64,000 nt of DNA from Linnemannia hyalina (GCA_019671135.1 JAHRHY010000002.1:3115501-3179500), one strand, 5' to 3'. Positions 24,759 through 36,335 are shown, counted from the first letter of the stretch. Numbers and translations: made by a program. Notes: generated from the sequence alone by a model not told the origin.

Positions 24759-25574
24759 AAACGGTCGTTGCATGGATCGAGCACATAATTAAAAGCCATA
24801 GTCGATCGCGTATCATATTGAGCATTGGGTGTTTGCCATGGGCTCAGCACTGGCAAGAAGACAGGGAGGCAAAAGTACCTACAGTACATGTAACATGGAT
24901 ATGAAAATCTAATTTGTGGCTTGTCGCGGAGAGGGTTTTTGTTGTGTGCTGACAGTGGGCAGCCAGGTGCAGAGTCAACGCTTGGAGAATAAGTCTTTAT
25001 TTTTTTATTTTTTTATCCTGCCCTTCCTTGGCTGCTCAATCCACCCTTCCATCTCTTCCATCCCTTCGCCCACACTACCCACTCACCCCCTCCTTCCTTC
25101 AACACCAAAGCAAAACAAAAACGTATGTATATGCAGGATTACAAGCTTTGGACACAACAGCAAACAAACACCGCTGGATGCAATAAACTCGGGCTTGCAG
25201 GACTTTCCATGTGAAACTCGACCAGATGATTGTGCGGCGTCAATTATGCAGACAAACCTGCGCTCATCAACTTGCTATGAGAACCCATCTCAGGATAGCA
25301 AACTGCCTTTTCACATTGGGAGAGATTTCCTCCGACTGACAATCGACAGTCTCCCTGGACCCCCTCTCCAACTAACGACAACTGGCCAACGTCAGAATCA
25401 ATGAGAAGTCTGTTTTGACGCCGACTGAGGAGGGCAGCAAAAGGAACAACTCACACTTGGCTTGGCGCAGTTTACTAACCATTTTTGATCCTCTCACTCT
25501 TACTCCATCGTTTTTTTCTTCCTTTTTTTGCACCCGGTGTTCGTTGCACGGATTTCTTCTCGATTAGAACCACC
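24759..25574 (+). promoter_or_regulatory. Intergenic region and leader of the CK2-beta gene
   Basis: It is 816 bp long and CT-rich around 25010-25110 and 25490-25560. The final bases before the proposed intron are CGATTAGAACCACCA, the last A being the first base of the start codon (see the CK2-beta gene). An open frame at 24916-25404 is low-complexity and has no recognisable domain. Confidence 0.4.
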
Positions 25575-26921
25575 AGTAAGTAAATACTTCATATCTGACT
25601 GAGCCTCTCTTTATTCATGAACAATTATTTTGTGCAAAATGATATATGAAAGATGTCATCATACACGCTCCTTGTGGAACTTTCAAGGATTTAGCACTCT
25701 GCAGGATGCCCTTCCTAACAAAGTTCTCTCCTTCCTTCCTTCCTTCCTTCTTTCTGATTTCTGTTCAATAGTGGACGATTACACAAGCGGATCGGACTCT
25801 GACTACACCAAGTACTGGATCGACTGGTTCTTGGGCACCAAGGGCAACGAATACTTTTGCGAGGTCGACGAGGAGTACATCCTGGACCGCTTCAACTTGA
25901 CTGGATTGAACACGGAGGTCCAGTACTACTCTCAGGCTTTGGACTTGATCACCGACAACCTTGGTATGTTCCGAAAAACACGACATCAACATCAAGCCAA
26001 AAGGCATAAGCGATAGTGGATGTTTATTTTTATTTTGCAGCTTTGGGGATGTAGAAATAGCAACAAAGGACCAACGACATGCGGAGAAAACTACAGAGGT
26101 GGTATCGCTAACTCGAGATGACGTTGTCGCCTTTATTTATTTTTTTGGAAATATTACTTTTATAGATGAGAACTTGGACGATGAGATGCGTGAAATCGTC
26201 GAAAAGTCGGCTCGCCACTTGTATGGCTTGATCCACGCCAGATTTATCATAACTACCCACGGACTCACAAAGATGGTACTCTTTGCTTCCCGCACATGCT
26301 TGTTAAATAACGGATGCTAAAGCAACACGGAACGTCCACTAACTGACCGTTACTTTTTTTCGTTTACCTCAACTCGTTCATCTACGGCACCAATTCAACC
26401 ATCGGGATTTTCTCAACCATTTTGGACCCAAAAAAAACCAGTTGGAAAAGTTCAAGAAGTGCGATTTCGGACGTTGCCCCAGAGTTCTCTGCCACAACCA
26501 CCCTCTGCTCCCTGTTGCGCTCTCTGACGTCCCCTACACCAAATCTGTCAAGTTGTTCTGCTGCCGCTGCGAGGACATTTACAACCCTAAATCGAGCCGA
26601 CATGCCTCGATCGACGGCGCTTACTTTGGCTGCAGTTTCCCTCACATGCTCTTTCAGGTCTACCCCCAATTGGTGCCACCAAAGAGCACGGACCGCTATA
26701 TCCCCCGTATTTTCGGATTCAAGTTGCACGATGTCGCCAAGCAGCAACGATACCAGGATATGATCCGCGAGGAGAGCCATGCAAGGATCATGGCAGGCAT
26801 CGAGGGACTCCCCACAACGGCCGCACAGGGCTCTTCGTCTGGACAACAGAACAATAAGAACAGGGTGGCTGACGGAACTCCCGTTGCAACAGAGTCTGGC
26901 GCTATGGCTGATGTGAACTAA
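25575..26921 (+). CDS. CKB1: Casein kinase 2 regulatory (beta) subunit; start codon split by an intron
   Basis: Exons 25575 (one coding base), 25772-25963, 26166-26275 and 26442-26921 join to 260 codons. The protein dimerises and scaffolds two CK2 catalytic subunits. Visible landmarks: the entry helix [22 protein letters not shown], the acidic ENLDDEM segment, the helix [10 protein letters not shown], and the zinc-binding cysteines in [22 protein letters not shown] and [27 protein letters not shown]. The C-terminus [15 protein letters not shown] is also typical. Length suits fungal beta subunits. No ATG precedes the conserved N-terminus in exon 2. The preceding leader ends CCACCA before a GTAAGT donor, and the next exon starts TGGACGAT, so A plus TG makes the initiator in a strong CCACCATGG context. 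The alternative is an unspliced start at 25639 with an unusual 40-residue extension. Intron 1 holds a CTTC microsatellite. Confidence 0.92.
25731..25750 (+). repeat. CTTC microsatellite in CK2-beta intron 1
   Basis: Five uninterrupted CTTC units lie about 20 nt before the acceptor of the intron that splits the start codon, so the repeat doubles as its polypyrimidine tract. Confidence 0.85.
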
Positions 26922-27249
26922 TGCGTGCCAGTCTCGTTTGATCAGAGGGTTGCCGGAGGATGGTGAGCATGGTGGTGAAGGAGACGACGGTAGAAGAAGT
27001 GGGGCCGTTGAGAACAGAACTATTTGCCTGTATGAATAAACTGTATTAACGATTGACGAGCATGTGGCCAAGGGATCGTTTGAGATGAATTTTAAGGGGC
27101 AAGTTCATTTATGTGGTGAAGCATTCAAGGGAAGTACAGGACCGTTTTCCCTTCCACACCTAACCCCGTTCTGAACTCTTGGTCTTTGCACCCTCGACCC
27201 CTTCGACTTTTGTTTCTCACTCGCTTCTCTTCTTCGCACCATTCACACA
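26922..27249 (+). other. Spacer between CK2-beta and the acidic-protein gene
   Basis: A likely poly(A) signal GAATAAAC lies at about 27034. The second half is the CT-rich leader of the next gene. Nothing else is seen. Confidence 0.4.
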
Positions 27250-28080
27250 ATGCCATACATACGCTCAGACTCGGATGCCATGCCAAGTAGGTGTTCATGA
27301 CTCGTTCATGGAACCCTGAAAACCACCTCTTTTCGGAGCAGTGGTTCTGATGAGCCTCTTTGTCATAGTTCAAAAAAATACTTAACGGTTGTACTTTTCC
27401 TCCTTTCATTCCTTGGCACGCATAGCTGGTTTTGGCGACGATGAGACTACCATCGGCATGGGCTTCGTAAGTTTTTTTTGGCCCTTTTATCAGTGCCTAC
27501 AGTCGCCGTTCAATTGACAAGCATCTCTAACTTTTTCTTTCCCACACTCTCGATAAATATCCAATGTTCAATGTAGTCGATAATCATCACAATATGCTCG
27601 CTAGCAGGACTCCTATTCTGTTTTCGAAAGGCATCATCGCTCATGCCACGGAACCTGACCATCCCCTTACAGATGTTTGGAGGACAGAGCAGTAGTAATA
27701 GTGCTACACGAGGACCCATTGCGTTGTCAGATGATGATCTTGAAGGCGCTACAAGGATTGATTGGGATGAATTGGATGCTCAGTTTGAGGATTTGGGCGA
27801 TGAAGATAGTGAGGAGTTGGTGGCTGGAGGAGGTGGGGGAAGGTTGTTGAAGCCGATGACGAGGCAGGCTCGGTATCTGGACGATGACGATGAAGATGGT
27901 AGTCAGGACGATGGAGAGCCGTACAGGATGACATCAGGAGCTGACGATGTGGATGATGATGCTCCGTTTGTGGTCGACGACGACGAGGAATTGGAGGCGG
28001 AGGTGGAAGTGCCAGGGAAGGGTGCCAAGAAGGATCAACTGTTCAAGCTTGACACAAACGAGAGCGAGCATGAGGACTAG
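27250..28080 (+). CDS. Small acidic protein, unknown function
   Basis: Exons 27250-27286, 27426-27466 and 27673-28080 join to 161 codons in exact phase. The start is MPYIRSDSDAMP; the second exon encodes TGFGDDETTIGMGF; the third begins MFGGQSS. Past residue 40 the protein is dominated by Asp/Glu runs (DLEGATRIDWDELDAQFEDLG, DDDDEDGSQDD, VDDDEELEAEVEV) with two basic patches. It has no membrane segment and no signal peptide. I do not recognise the family. An acidic, probably nuclear or chaperone-like disordered protein is a guess from composition only. Two good introns with preserved frame argue that it is a real gene. It lies co-directionally between the CK2-beta and RPL10 genes; acidic Ser-containing stretches such as DEDSEE fit CK2 target consensus, an inference only. 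Confidence 0.6.
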
Positions 28081-29124
28081 TTCTGTTTGTGTTGTTTCCT
28101 GCTTTGGCAATTAACCTCCTTGGCGGGGTCACCCCCCGCGCAGCGCCATTATATCCATATCTTTCTTTCGCTGTTTTGTACATACTCTTGTAGCTAACTG
28201 CCCTTTTTAACGTAGCGAACAATGATACTTTTTTCTCACAATGGGCTAATGAAAATCGTGTCGGTCTGTCAAGAATGAGGCCAGTACCGATCCCCTTAAC
28301 ATCCAAATGAAATTTATATGTCGGCTGCCGAGGACTTTGATTTGTTCCTTCTCAAACCATCCCAAAAAAAATGTAATTGAACGAGACGACGGATCGTTTT
28401 TATCGGACAGACAAGCATCCATCGGTCGATGGATCAGTTGCATCGTTCAAAGCATCCCATCAATCGATCGGCAGCATGGTTGCTTTTCATTGAACGAGTT
28501 GACGGAGAGCGGCGTGCAGGAAATTCAGGAGGTTCAGGAGGGTCACTCCGGCAAACTCATCGTTGATGTTCACCCCCCCAACACTCATCATCAGTTCGGT
28601 CAGGTTAGAGGTGGAAGGAGTATGGCGCACAGCAATCGGAACCCCGGCAGCGCATACTCGACCAACACCCTTTTCGTCCGCTGTCAACTTACAGCCAGCT
28701 CCGGCGATGGCATCGATGCTGTACACTCTTACAGAAAGGAGCAGGAGAACAACCCTATCGACAATCCAACTCCCTCCGAAGGCAGCAAACGTTCAGAGTG
28801 GTGCGACTTGTCGGCATGGCGAACCTCTGATCGATTTAGCTCGTTCTAGGGAGACCCAGCACCAGTTACCATGAACAAGACATCGGCTTCGAACAACAAC
28901 CATTCAACCACCCTACCCAGCTGCCTTTTTGTCAGCACACTTCTCCTCAACCAACTCTCAGCAAACACCTGGATCAGCTCTTTTTACACCAGTCAGGAGG
29001 AATGACTAAGCATCTGGAATCCTCCCTCAAAAGCAATACCCTCTCCCCCACCCGGATCGATTTGGAGATTGCATCCTAACCACGAATCGTCTCTACCTTC
29101 ATTTTTCCGCCTCTATTAGTCAAA
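28081..29124 (+). promoter_or_regulatory. 1-kb region upstream of RPL10
   Basis: No gene is supported. It contains overlapping open frames on both strands at 28307-28874, but neither shows family motifs or splice sites. The stretch 29040-29124 is a CT-rich leader ending TCAAAATGG at the RPL10 start, as expected for a ribosomal-protein gene with a pyrimidine-rich 5'UTR. Confidence 0.4.
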
Positions 29125-29998
29125 ATGGGTCGTCGTCCAGCTCGTTGCTACAGATACCAGAAGAACAAGGCTTACCCCAAGTCGCGTTTCTGCCGTGGTG
29201 TCCCTGGTGAGTCCCTTTTTTCATCATTTTCAGCTTTTCGGGACTAGAGGAATTCTTTTTTTCAATTGGACTTTTACTGTTGGACATATTCGACCGCCGG
29301 AACGAACTGAAGAGCATACAGGAGACCACCTATAGGCAGAAAGGAAGAAACTAGTCGGACCGCTCGAGAAAGAACCTGTTTTGCTAATACCATTATCAAT
29401 CAATTTTTTTTTCCCGCAACTCACAGATCCCAAGATCCGTATCTACGATCTTGGTCGTAAGAAGGCCGGTGTTGACGAGTTCCCCCTCTGCGTCCACTTG
29501 CTCTGCGACGAGAAGCAGCAGATCTCGTCCGAGGCTCTCGAGGCTGGTCGCATTTGCGCCAACAAGTACATCTCCAAGACCTCTGGAAAGGATTCGTTCC
29601 ACATGCGTGTCCGTCTCCACCCCTTCCACGTTCTCCGTATCAACAAGATGTTGTCCTGTGCCGGTGCTGATCGTCTTCAGACCGGTATGCGTGGTGCCTA
29701 TGGTAAGCCCAACGGTACCGCTGCCCGTGTCAACATTGGACAGGTCATCTTCTCGATCCGTTGCAAGGACAACAACAAGGCTATCGTCATCGAGGCTCTC
29801 CGTCGTGCCAAGTTCAAGTTCGCTGGTCGCCAGAAGATCATCGTCTCCAAGAAGTGGGGTTTCACCAAGCTCTCTCGCGAGGACTATGCCGTTGAGCGTG
29901 CTGCTGGCCGTCTCCAGCCCGATGGCTGCTACGTCAAGTACTTGAACGAGAAGGGTCCCCTCGCCAAGTACTTCCAGAAGACCCTCCGTGCTATGTAA
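29125..29998 (+). CDS. RPL10: 60S ribosomal protein uL16 (RPL10)
   Basis: Exons 29125-29206 and 29427-29998 join to 217 codons, close to the usual 214-221. The start [20 protein letters not shown] and the blocks [48 protein letters not shown] and [16 protein letters not shown] are nearly universal in eukaryotes. uL16 sits near the peptidyl-transferase centre and is the last large-subunit protein to be loaded in the cytoplasm. Its P-site loop is the stretch before ARVNIGQ. Codon use is extreme (CGT, GGT, AAG, ATC, CTC), the strongest bias in the window, consistent with very high expression. The intron after codon 27 is placed early, as in many fungal ribosomal-protein genes. Confidence 0.98.
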
Positions 29999-30263
29999 AT
30001 TTTTATTCCTCTAGCCTTTTTCTAAATCAAAAAGACTTTGGGTGTCTTGACGACCAGAGATTTACTTTAAAAAACACACATACATCCCGGGATGACAGGA
30101 TACAAATAAACTGAGATCCAGCTTGGTCTTGTTTTGTTTGGATGATGACTCGAATATCTCCCTTGACTGCATTGGTATTTGTTTCACAAAAAAGACATTG
30201 GGCGAAGTTGTTTTTTTATTACACGCTGTTTTTTTTGTTGTTTTTTTTGCTGCTGAAGTGTTT

Positions 30264-33200
30264 TCAGGTATTTGAAGGAGCAATAATAGATCGAGGCTGC
30301 TTCCACAGCCTTATACTCAAAAGTGCAGCGATCCCGGCCATCACCCCTCCGAACCGCAACATCACACCAATTGTATCTGGGTTGCCCGCGGATTCTTTTA
30401 CTGGCAATTCAGTAGTTGAATCACCGGGCGTGGATGTCCTTGGCTCGATCGCTGCAAAGACAAGACTGCTCAGGAAGCTGACCAGGAACTGTGGTAGCAC
30501 AATGTAGATGTTGTGGATTCCAAGGAGCGCGCCAGCTGACGAAGCTTCGGAAGACCCCGAAGGAGGTGCTGTTGTTGCCGTCGATCCTGACCCCGTTCCT
30601 GGATGTGGACTACTGCTAAAGAGAGTGAACCAAAAGGCGATATTTCTCATTAGTCGGATATATCACACAAAGTCACCACTTTGAAATACCAAGAAGACTG
30701 TAAAAGTTAAACTCACCTTCCTCCTTCCTCAGAAGAACGGCACTTCTTCTGCTTGCACGACTTCTTGTACTCGCCATCTGCCTCGCTGTTCTCAGAGTCC
30801 TCCGATTCAGATTCTAGCTTGGAGAGACCCACGTCATATTCAATCGGTGTGCTCCATGTGGATGATTCCGTCCCCGGTCCAAATGGTACATCCACCGTCG
30901 TGGGTGAAGGTGTGGTAGTACGACCCCTCATGGACCCGAACGTCTCCTCCATGCTCTCTCGTAGTCGCACAGGCTGATATTGTCGCCCTGACCGCCCCTC
31001 AGTCATTCCAATTTCTTCTCCGTCAGCTTCGTCATCGTCCAGCTCACCCTTGGAATAAAGCACCTCTGCCGATCCAGCACCTGTGGTTCCATTGACGCTG
31101 CCTCGGAGTCGTCCTTGGTGCAGTTCCTCCTGCATCTGTTGAGAAATGACTTCGCCCAGAATCGAGAATGGCGCCCACATCGAGACAGCCCACGCGATAC
31201 CACATCCTGCAAACAGGATGGTCGACCCTCTCAGGTCCTGAACATACCACGTGCTCACAAGAGAGAACGACACCAAGGCAAGTGAAAGCGTGTACATCCT
31301 TGGCAATGTCAGTCCACGGATCGGAAGTTGCAACCACCTTGGCCATCGCCTCCACCACTTCGATGAGCGTTTGCTTCCGCCAAACCCACTTTCTGTCCTG
31401 GTACCCGAAAAAGGCCCCTTTGATCCTGTCCCGGACGACTCTGCCGGTACAACAAATAACGGAAGCATGATCGAGGCGATCAATGAGACAATCGAGTAAA
31501 TCAGAAGACTGTACGAGCCTGCTCTGACAGCGGCATCCTGAACACCCACTCCGGGATCCTGTGCCATTGGGTCATTGGGATCGATCTGACTCGTCTCCTG
31601 GGTGTATATTTCAGCGATGTATGTGGATGAGTAGAACAAGAACGGGAACCAGCCCATCCACGCAAAGAACTGAACATTACAAAGGTGCTGGATTCGTGTT
31701 GGCAGGTATCGAATGGCGCGGAAAATCGATTTGAATCCCTGCGAGAACTCATCCATTGACGACGTTGACACCCTACGAGGTAACGCAATTGTGCGTTAGA
31801 TACTATATATGTTTCTCTTCGAGGCGCTCGTGTCATTAATTGACGCAAATGTAACTTACTTTGCAGCTCGAACCATAACCCGCTCAGTGACAGTGATGCA
31901 GGTCAGCCCAACGGTGAGAATCAAAAAGATGCAAGCAACTACGCACAGTCCTTTAATCTGTGTATCGCCAAAGGCTGGTATCAACTCTGGCAAGTTGACG
32001 TTGCCCATAAAGTAGCCAAAAATGCCTCCCAGTCCCATAAGCCGACTCGCCCATGCTGCCGCTGCCTCCTGTTGTGAAGATGGCAAACTATCGACAATCA
32101 GCGTCCTGCAGCTTGCTTGTACTAGAACCACAGTCGAACATAATAATATGGGTTGATTAATACTGGACGCAAGGGCAAATGAGTCCAACAATGCAATGTG
32201 AACTCCTGTTCTTACCACAATTAATCGCAAAGTCAAGGATATAGATGGAACCCACAGCCATCAGAATTGTCGCGTTGTCAAGCTATGGTGAAGTGAAAGA
32301 GGTGAACTGCTTAGCTACCGTAGTCAATGGCTACAGCTGTTGGACAAAATGAAAGGGCTGTAGATAAGATAACAACTTACGTTGCCATAATCGGCGCCAA
32401 AGACTCCAGTCATGATATCTTTACACCAGCCTAGACAAAGGAACGACACTACTACTGCAGTGACCCCTACTATGAGAAATGGACGCCGCCGGCCAAATTT
32501 TGAGGTGCATCGATCCGAGAGTACGCCGACTACCGGCTGCATTACCAAGCCTATGTGTCCAATGCAAAAAGATGTAAAAAGTTGATCAGCTGTTTAGAAG
32601 CAAGAGGAGAAGATCATTCGTGAAAGAGCGAAGTGATGTCTGTCGTCATTACCAGAAAGGGGTCCAGCCAGCCAGACAAGCGACATGAGCGATTTCGATA
32701 GTCCGAGTTGTAGCAAGAATGGGGTTCCATAAGCCATCTCTACCGACCCTATGCGAATATCGTCAATGTGATGTGATATAGAACAGTGAGCTGTTGGCTG
32801 TTCTTTGGCTTCGAAATTCGCCACATATCGCTGCGGCGAAAGATTTTCTTCGGCGAAGTTTGAGACTGTGTAAGATCCGGTCATGATATCATCGTCGAAA
32901 AGAGAGCATTTCCTTTTCGCAGAGATAACAGAAACGAAGAAGGGCACTGGCACTGAACTCAAATACACATAACAATCCATCAGCGTAGCTGTGTTAGCAG
33001 TTCTTCACTTACAAGTGAATTGAAGTCTACAGAAGAGAGAAGGGAGCGGTTGAGGATGGACAAAATGAACAAATGAAAACTACTCGGTTAGTGCGTCGGG
33101 AGAGGAATACAGCGGATAGAACGACAAAGAAGGGGGAGAAGGCGATAGAGAAAAACCACTCTATCATCTCTCCCAAAGAATACTTGATAACCAAAAAATA

Positions 33201-33405
33201 CTCACCCCATGAGGGCTGTGGTCAAGAGGATCATCCGCACAGTCTTGGTTGGCCCCCAGATACGAGCTCGTCCATGGAGCCCTGGTTTTTCCTGGCGGGT
33301 GGGGGTCCCAGACCCTGACAAGTGCGACTGTGAGGCGTCGTGGTCGATGGTGATTGCCAAGTTGGAATGTTGGCAGGTCTGTTCGGTCATCGTTGTTGTG
33401 TTCAT
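30264..33405 (-). CDS. Sucrose/disaccharide proton symporter-like permease (GPH/SUT, SLC45-type)
   Basis: Eight exons on the - strand: 33405-33206, 33026-33013, 32748-32653, 32550-32381, 32282-32216, 32121-31860, 31772-30717 and 30615-30264; 738 codons. Signature stretches follow plant SUC and fission-yeast Sut1 proteins: RMILLTTALMGLQFTWSVEM then AYGTPFLLQLGLSKS (helix 1), LVMQPVVGVLSD then the MFS loop RCTSKFGRRRPFL, and CRTLIVDSLPSSQQEAAAAW (helix 4 region). About 12 membrane helices are expected. A long acidic, Ser-rich cytoplasmic loop covers about 450-600. Proton-coupled uptake of sucrose or maltose is the family's role; substrate is inferred. The second exon is only 14 nt and encodes the core of helix 1 (LQFT). 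A frame scan misses it, and without it the two neighbours do not join in frame. Confidence 0.88.
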
Positions 33406-33795
33406 ACTCCGTTCTGTGGCCTGAGCATTCGCCTCGAGGCTGGTTATGTCGTGTGTTTAAGAGTGGTTATGGATGTGTAGAATACGAGAAGAGGTAAGAG
33501 GACTTGTGAAAGAAGGCTGAATGTAAAAACAAAGTTCGAGTTCGAGTGTGAAGAAGGGGGAGGATGTACTAGAGTAAATGGGTCGAGAAGATGTGTTTGG
33601 TCGAATGAGTATCGAGTAGAAAGAAAAGAGAGTGAGAAGGCCTTTTAAGTCACGCCATGCTCCTCGGGCGACTTGCCTGGATTCACTAGCGTCGTTTTTA
33701 GAATTCTTAGTATTCTTAGTGTAGAATTTTTATTTTTATTCAGCCCTTTGGACACCACTTTCGTATCTACACAACGCGCCTTTCTCGACGAAAAA
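33406..33795. other. Spacer: leader of the permease gene and 3' end of the next gene
   Basis: It is 390 bp long. On the - strand it is the CT-rich leader of the permease, and it also holds the 3'UTR of the gene ending at 33796 on the same strand. No gene is seen. Confidence 0.4.
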
Positions 33796-36335
33796 CTACT
33801 CTGACATCTCAGCATCGCTGCCATACGTTTGGTTATGCTGTGAAGGATCCTTGATCTTGGAGAACCCCTCCTCATCCATCTTCCGCCGTTTGCTGTGGTG
33901 CCAGGCAGCCTGTCCATCCGAGGGTCGACCTGTTCTCTCCAACCGAGCCTTCTTGTGTGGTGGCAGGATACTGTAGATATCGTCGAATCTTGGATCAATG
34001 TCATCCCCATCGTCATCATCCTGCGGAGTCCAGTGACCACCATCACGCGAGTGTCCAGACCCACTTCCACCTGCGCCCTTTTGTCCACTGGCACTCGATC
34101 CATGTCCCTGTGTTCTGAACAGCCTCCTGAACCCTGCAATCCACCGATGCTGGCCATCTTGTGCACCTGGACGCGCGCTGCGGGAGCTTGCACCTGTCAA
34201 AGTGTTCTCGGGGACCTGAGGTGGAGAGATGCCGAGATCCTGAAATGTTTGCACAAACTGCGCCTGGCGCAGGGGATCTCTTCCAAGGTACACCGCTATG
34301 TAACTATGCATCTCGGAATATTTCTGAAAGCAAGAAGGAGAACGAGAACAAGTTAGTCCCGCATAGCAGATCACGGCGAATCACGAACAAAGGGGCACGA
34401 TGTATTACCTTCCCAGAAGGTTCAACTCCGTTCGCCTGTTCGAATTTGAGGCCAGACATGACAACGCAGGGCCAGTCGGCCAACTCCGTCTTTACAAACC
34501 ATGTGGCTGATGTTGGCACCAAAGTAATGGCCTCCACGACGTTTCCTATGTTCGCAAAAACATAAGCAATTAGTTGCCCAGTTTCTTAACTGTGATGACC
34601 CACATATACAATGTAACGTGAGAGAGCGTACCTCCAGAAAACTCTTCCCAGAGCTTGGCGTTCAATTGCCCGGCGAGACGAACATCGTCCAAAAGAATGA
34701 CCTCATTCTCTGTCTCAAATCGCCGCTTGGAGGGTAAGACGGGCACATGTAAAAAGCACGACTGTACGGGCGCAAACTGCGGCATCGACCCTGGATGGGC
34801 GCTGCTCTCAGGAACAGGCACAAGCCACGCCTCGCTGTCCATGATATCTGGAAAAGGTACCGAGATCGGGCAGTCGAGGAAGGTGCCTTCAAAGGATGCT
34901 GGGTCGAGGTGTGGTGGTCCTTTGAAAAAATGATGGACACGCTCCAGAATTGAAGTGGGCGCATGAAATCTTCTGGGGTCCGTCAACATGTGACCAAACC
35001 GGTCCCTGAACAAAACATTGTCCTTGACGTTGGATGCTGATGAAGTTGAGCTCGAGTTGGAGTTTGAACCATGGTGTGTTGCTGAAGAATTAGAGCTGTT
35101 GCCTGGAAGAACTCCTGCTACCGACACATGAAGGGTGGCAGCCGCCGCGTTATTAGGCGTCGTATGAGCGGAGGTCTGCACCATTGGGTGTTGGTGTTGT
35201 GGATGCTGTTGATGGGCTACAGCTTGTTGATTAGGTTGAGGTTGGGTAAAAGAAGGCGTAAAGGGAGGTCGAACAGCGATTGTAGGGACAGCTTGTCCAT
35301 GGTTGGGATGTTGGTTGAAGACGCGTGGCGTGGCCTGTGGTTGATGTGGTGTCGGTGCGTGTGGTGTATGTGGTGGTTGCAATGGATGTTGGGCATGATG
35401 CATGTGTGGTGAATGTGGTATATGTGGTTGTTGCTGTGATATCTGTGGTTGCTGCTGTGGTGGCTGCGGTTGCTGCACGTGTGCAACCGGTGGAAAGAGA
35501 ACGTTGTTGACAAAGTCGGCCGAGATGTTTTCAACATCTACTCGTTCATCGGGTTGTATCCTGTATTGGTACCTCCATGCCGAAAGGACCCGCTGCCATA
35601 ACTCCTGAGTAATAGAGGTCCTCTGAAGCGCAGATGGTTGAAGTTGTACCGAGGCTTGACTGAGTGCCTTGCAGACTTGCTCAGAGCAAGGTCGAACTGG
35701 TATGCCTGATAACTCCTAAATGTTATTAAATAGCGAGATTAGTCGCGTTAGACCTCCTCCAGTATTCCTTGCGTTATTCCTACCCTGCACCTTGACTGTA
35801 TTGTTTGACGTACCTTCAAAACTTCAGCACACTCGATCTATTATGAATATTTACGACGGAATATTCAGTCAATATTGATTCGATGATGCCATATGCATAT
35901 TTTTTTCGCACACTACCAGGAGTTTAGTACATACCAAAAGAGTCTTCCTTGGCTTGAGAATATCCCACTGGTGCTTGCAAAAGTCGCTCTCGTTCTGAAA
36001 TTTCTTGTCGTTTTTCCACAGGCGGTTGAGGATGATTTCCCGAAAGGCAAGCACACTGACCTCAAACAGTGCAGTCTCTGTGTCAACTTTAAGGCGTCCT
36101 GTAACTCGGCGGTTAATCCTCGTAGAAGGAAAGCCGTTCCTGATGATAGAGGGATCGATCTATATGGGTTTAGATTGTCCAGTTACCAGTGGTTAGGTTG
36201 CGGTTTCGATCGACCAGAAGGTCATTTTTTTGTCTCGAGGTGATGTCACACCTTTTCCAATTGAGTCTGCAGAGGTGTCCGCCTAGGAAGAGAGAGGTCC
36301 TGAACGGACATGTAATCTGAGCTGGGGGGTTCCAT
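33796..36335 (-). CDS. Gln/His-rich protein with a helical N-terminal domain; function unknown
   Basis: Six exons on the - strand: 36335-36252, 36159-35935, 35837-35814, 35715-34632, 34545-34409 and 34323-33796; 693 codons. Residues about 50-160 form a helical domain: FREIILNRLWKNDKKFQN, then SDFCKHQWDILKPRKTLLI, ECAEVLKELSGIPVRPCSEQ, then ELWQRVLSAWRYQY. This pattern (small residue, LW/LY, SF..YC...W, then a helix-turn-helix-like stretch and P.SE..) resembles a domain known from bacterial and phage regulators, an inference from the pattern only. Residues 190-330 are Gln/His/Pro/Ser low complexity. The C-terminal half (RFGHMLTDPRRFHAPTSILE to SYIAVYLGRDPLRQAQFVQ) looks folded but is unrecognised, and the end is basic and Ser-rich with a likely nuclear signal (KKARLER, SKRRK). 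Exon 3 is 24 nt. A transcription-related nuclear role is a guess. Confidence 0.72.

Noticed and set aside
24916..25404. 163-codon open frame before CK2-beta
   Set aside because: Low-complexity CT-rich coding, no motif, and it lies in the promoter/leader of CK2-beta.
28487..28726. - strand open frame with ordinary-looking protein texture (LTADEKGVGRVCAAG) upstream of RPL10
   Set aside because: No upstream continuation (a stop lies just before), no splice sites giving a start, and an overlapping open frame on the other strand is equally plausible.
29451..29945. Ser/Val-rich + strand frame overlapping RPL10
   Set aside because: Out-of-frame shadow of the highly biased RPL10 codons.
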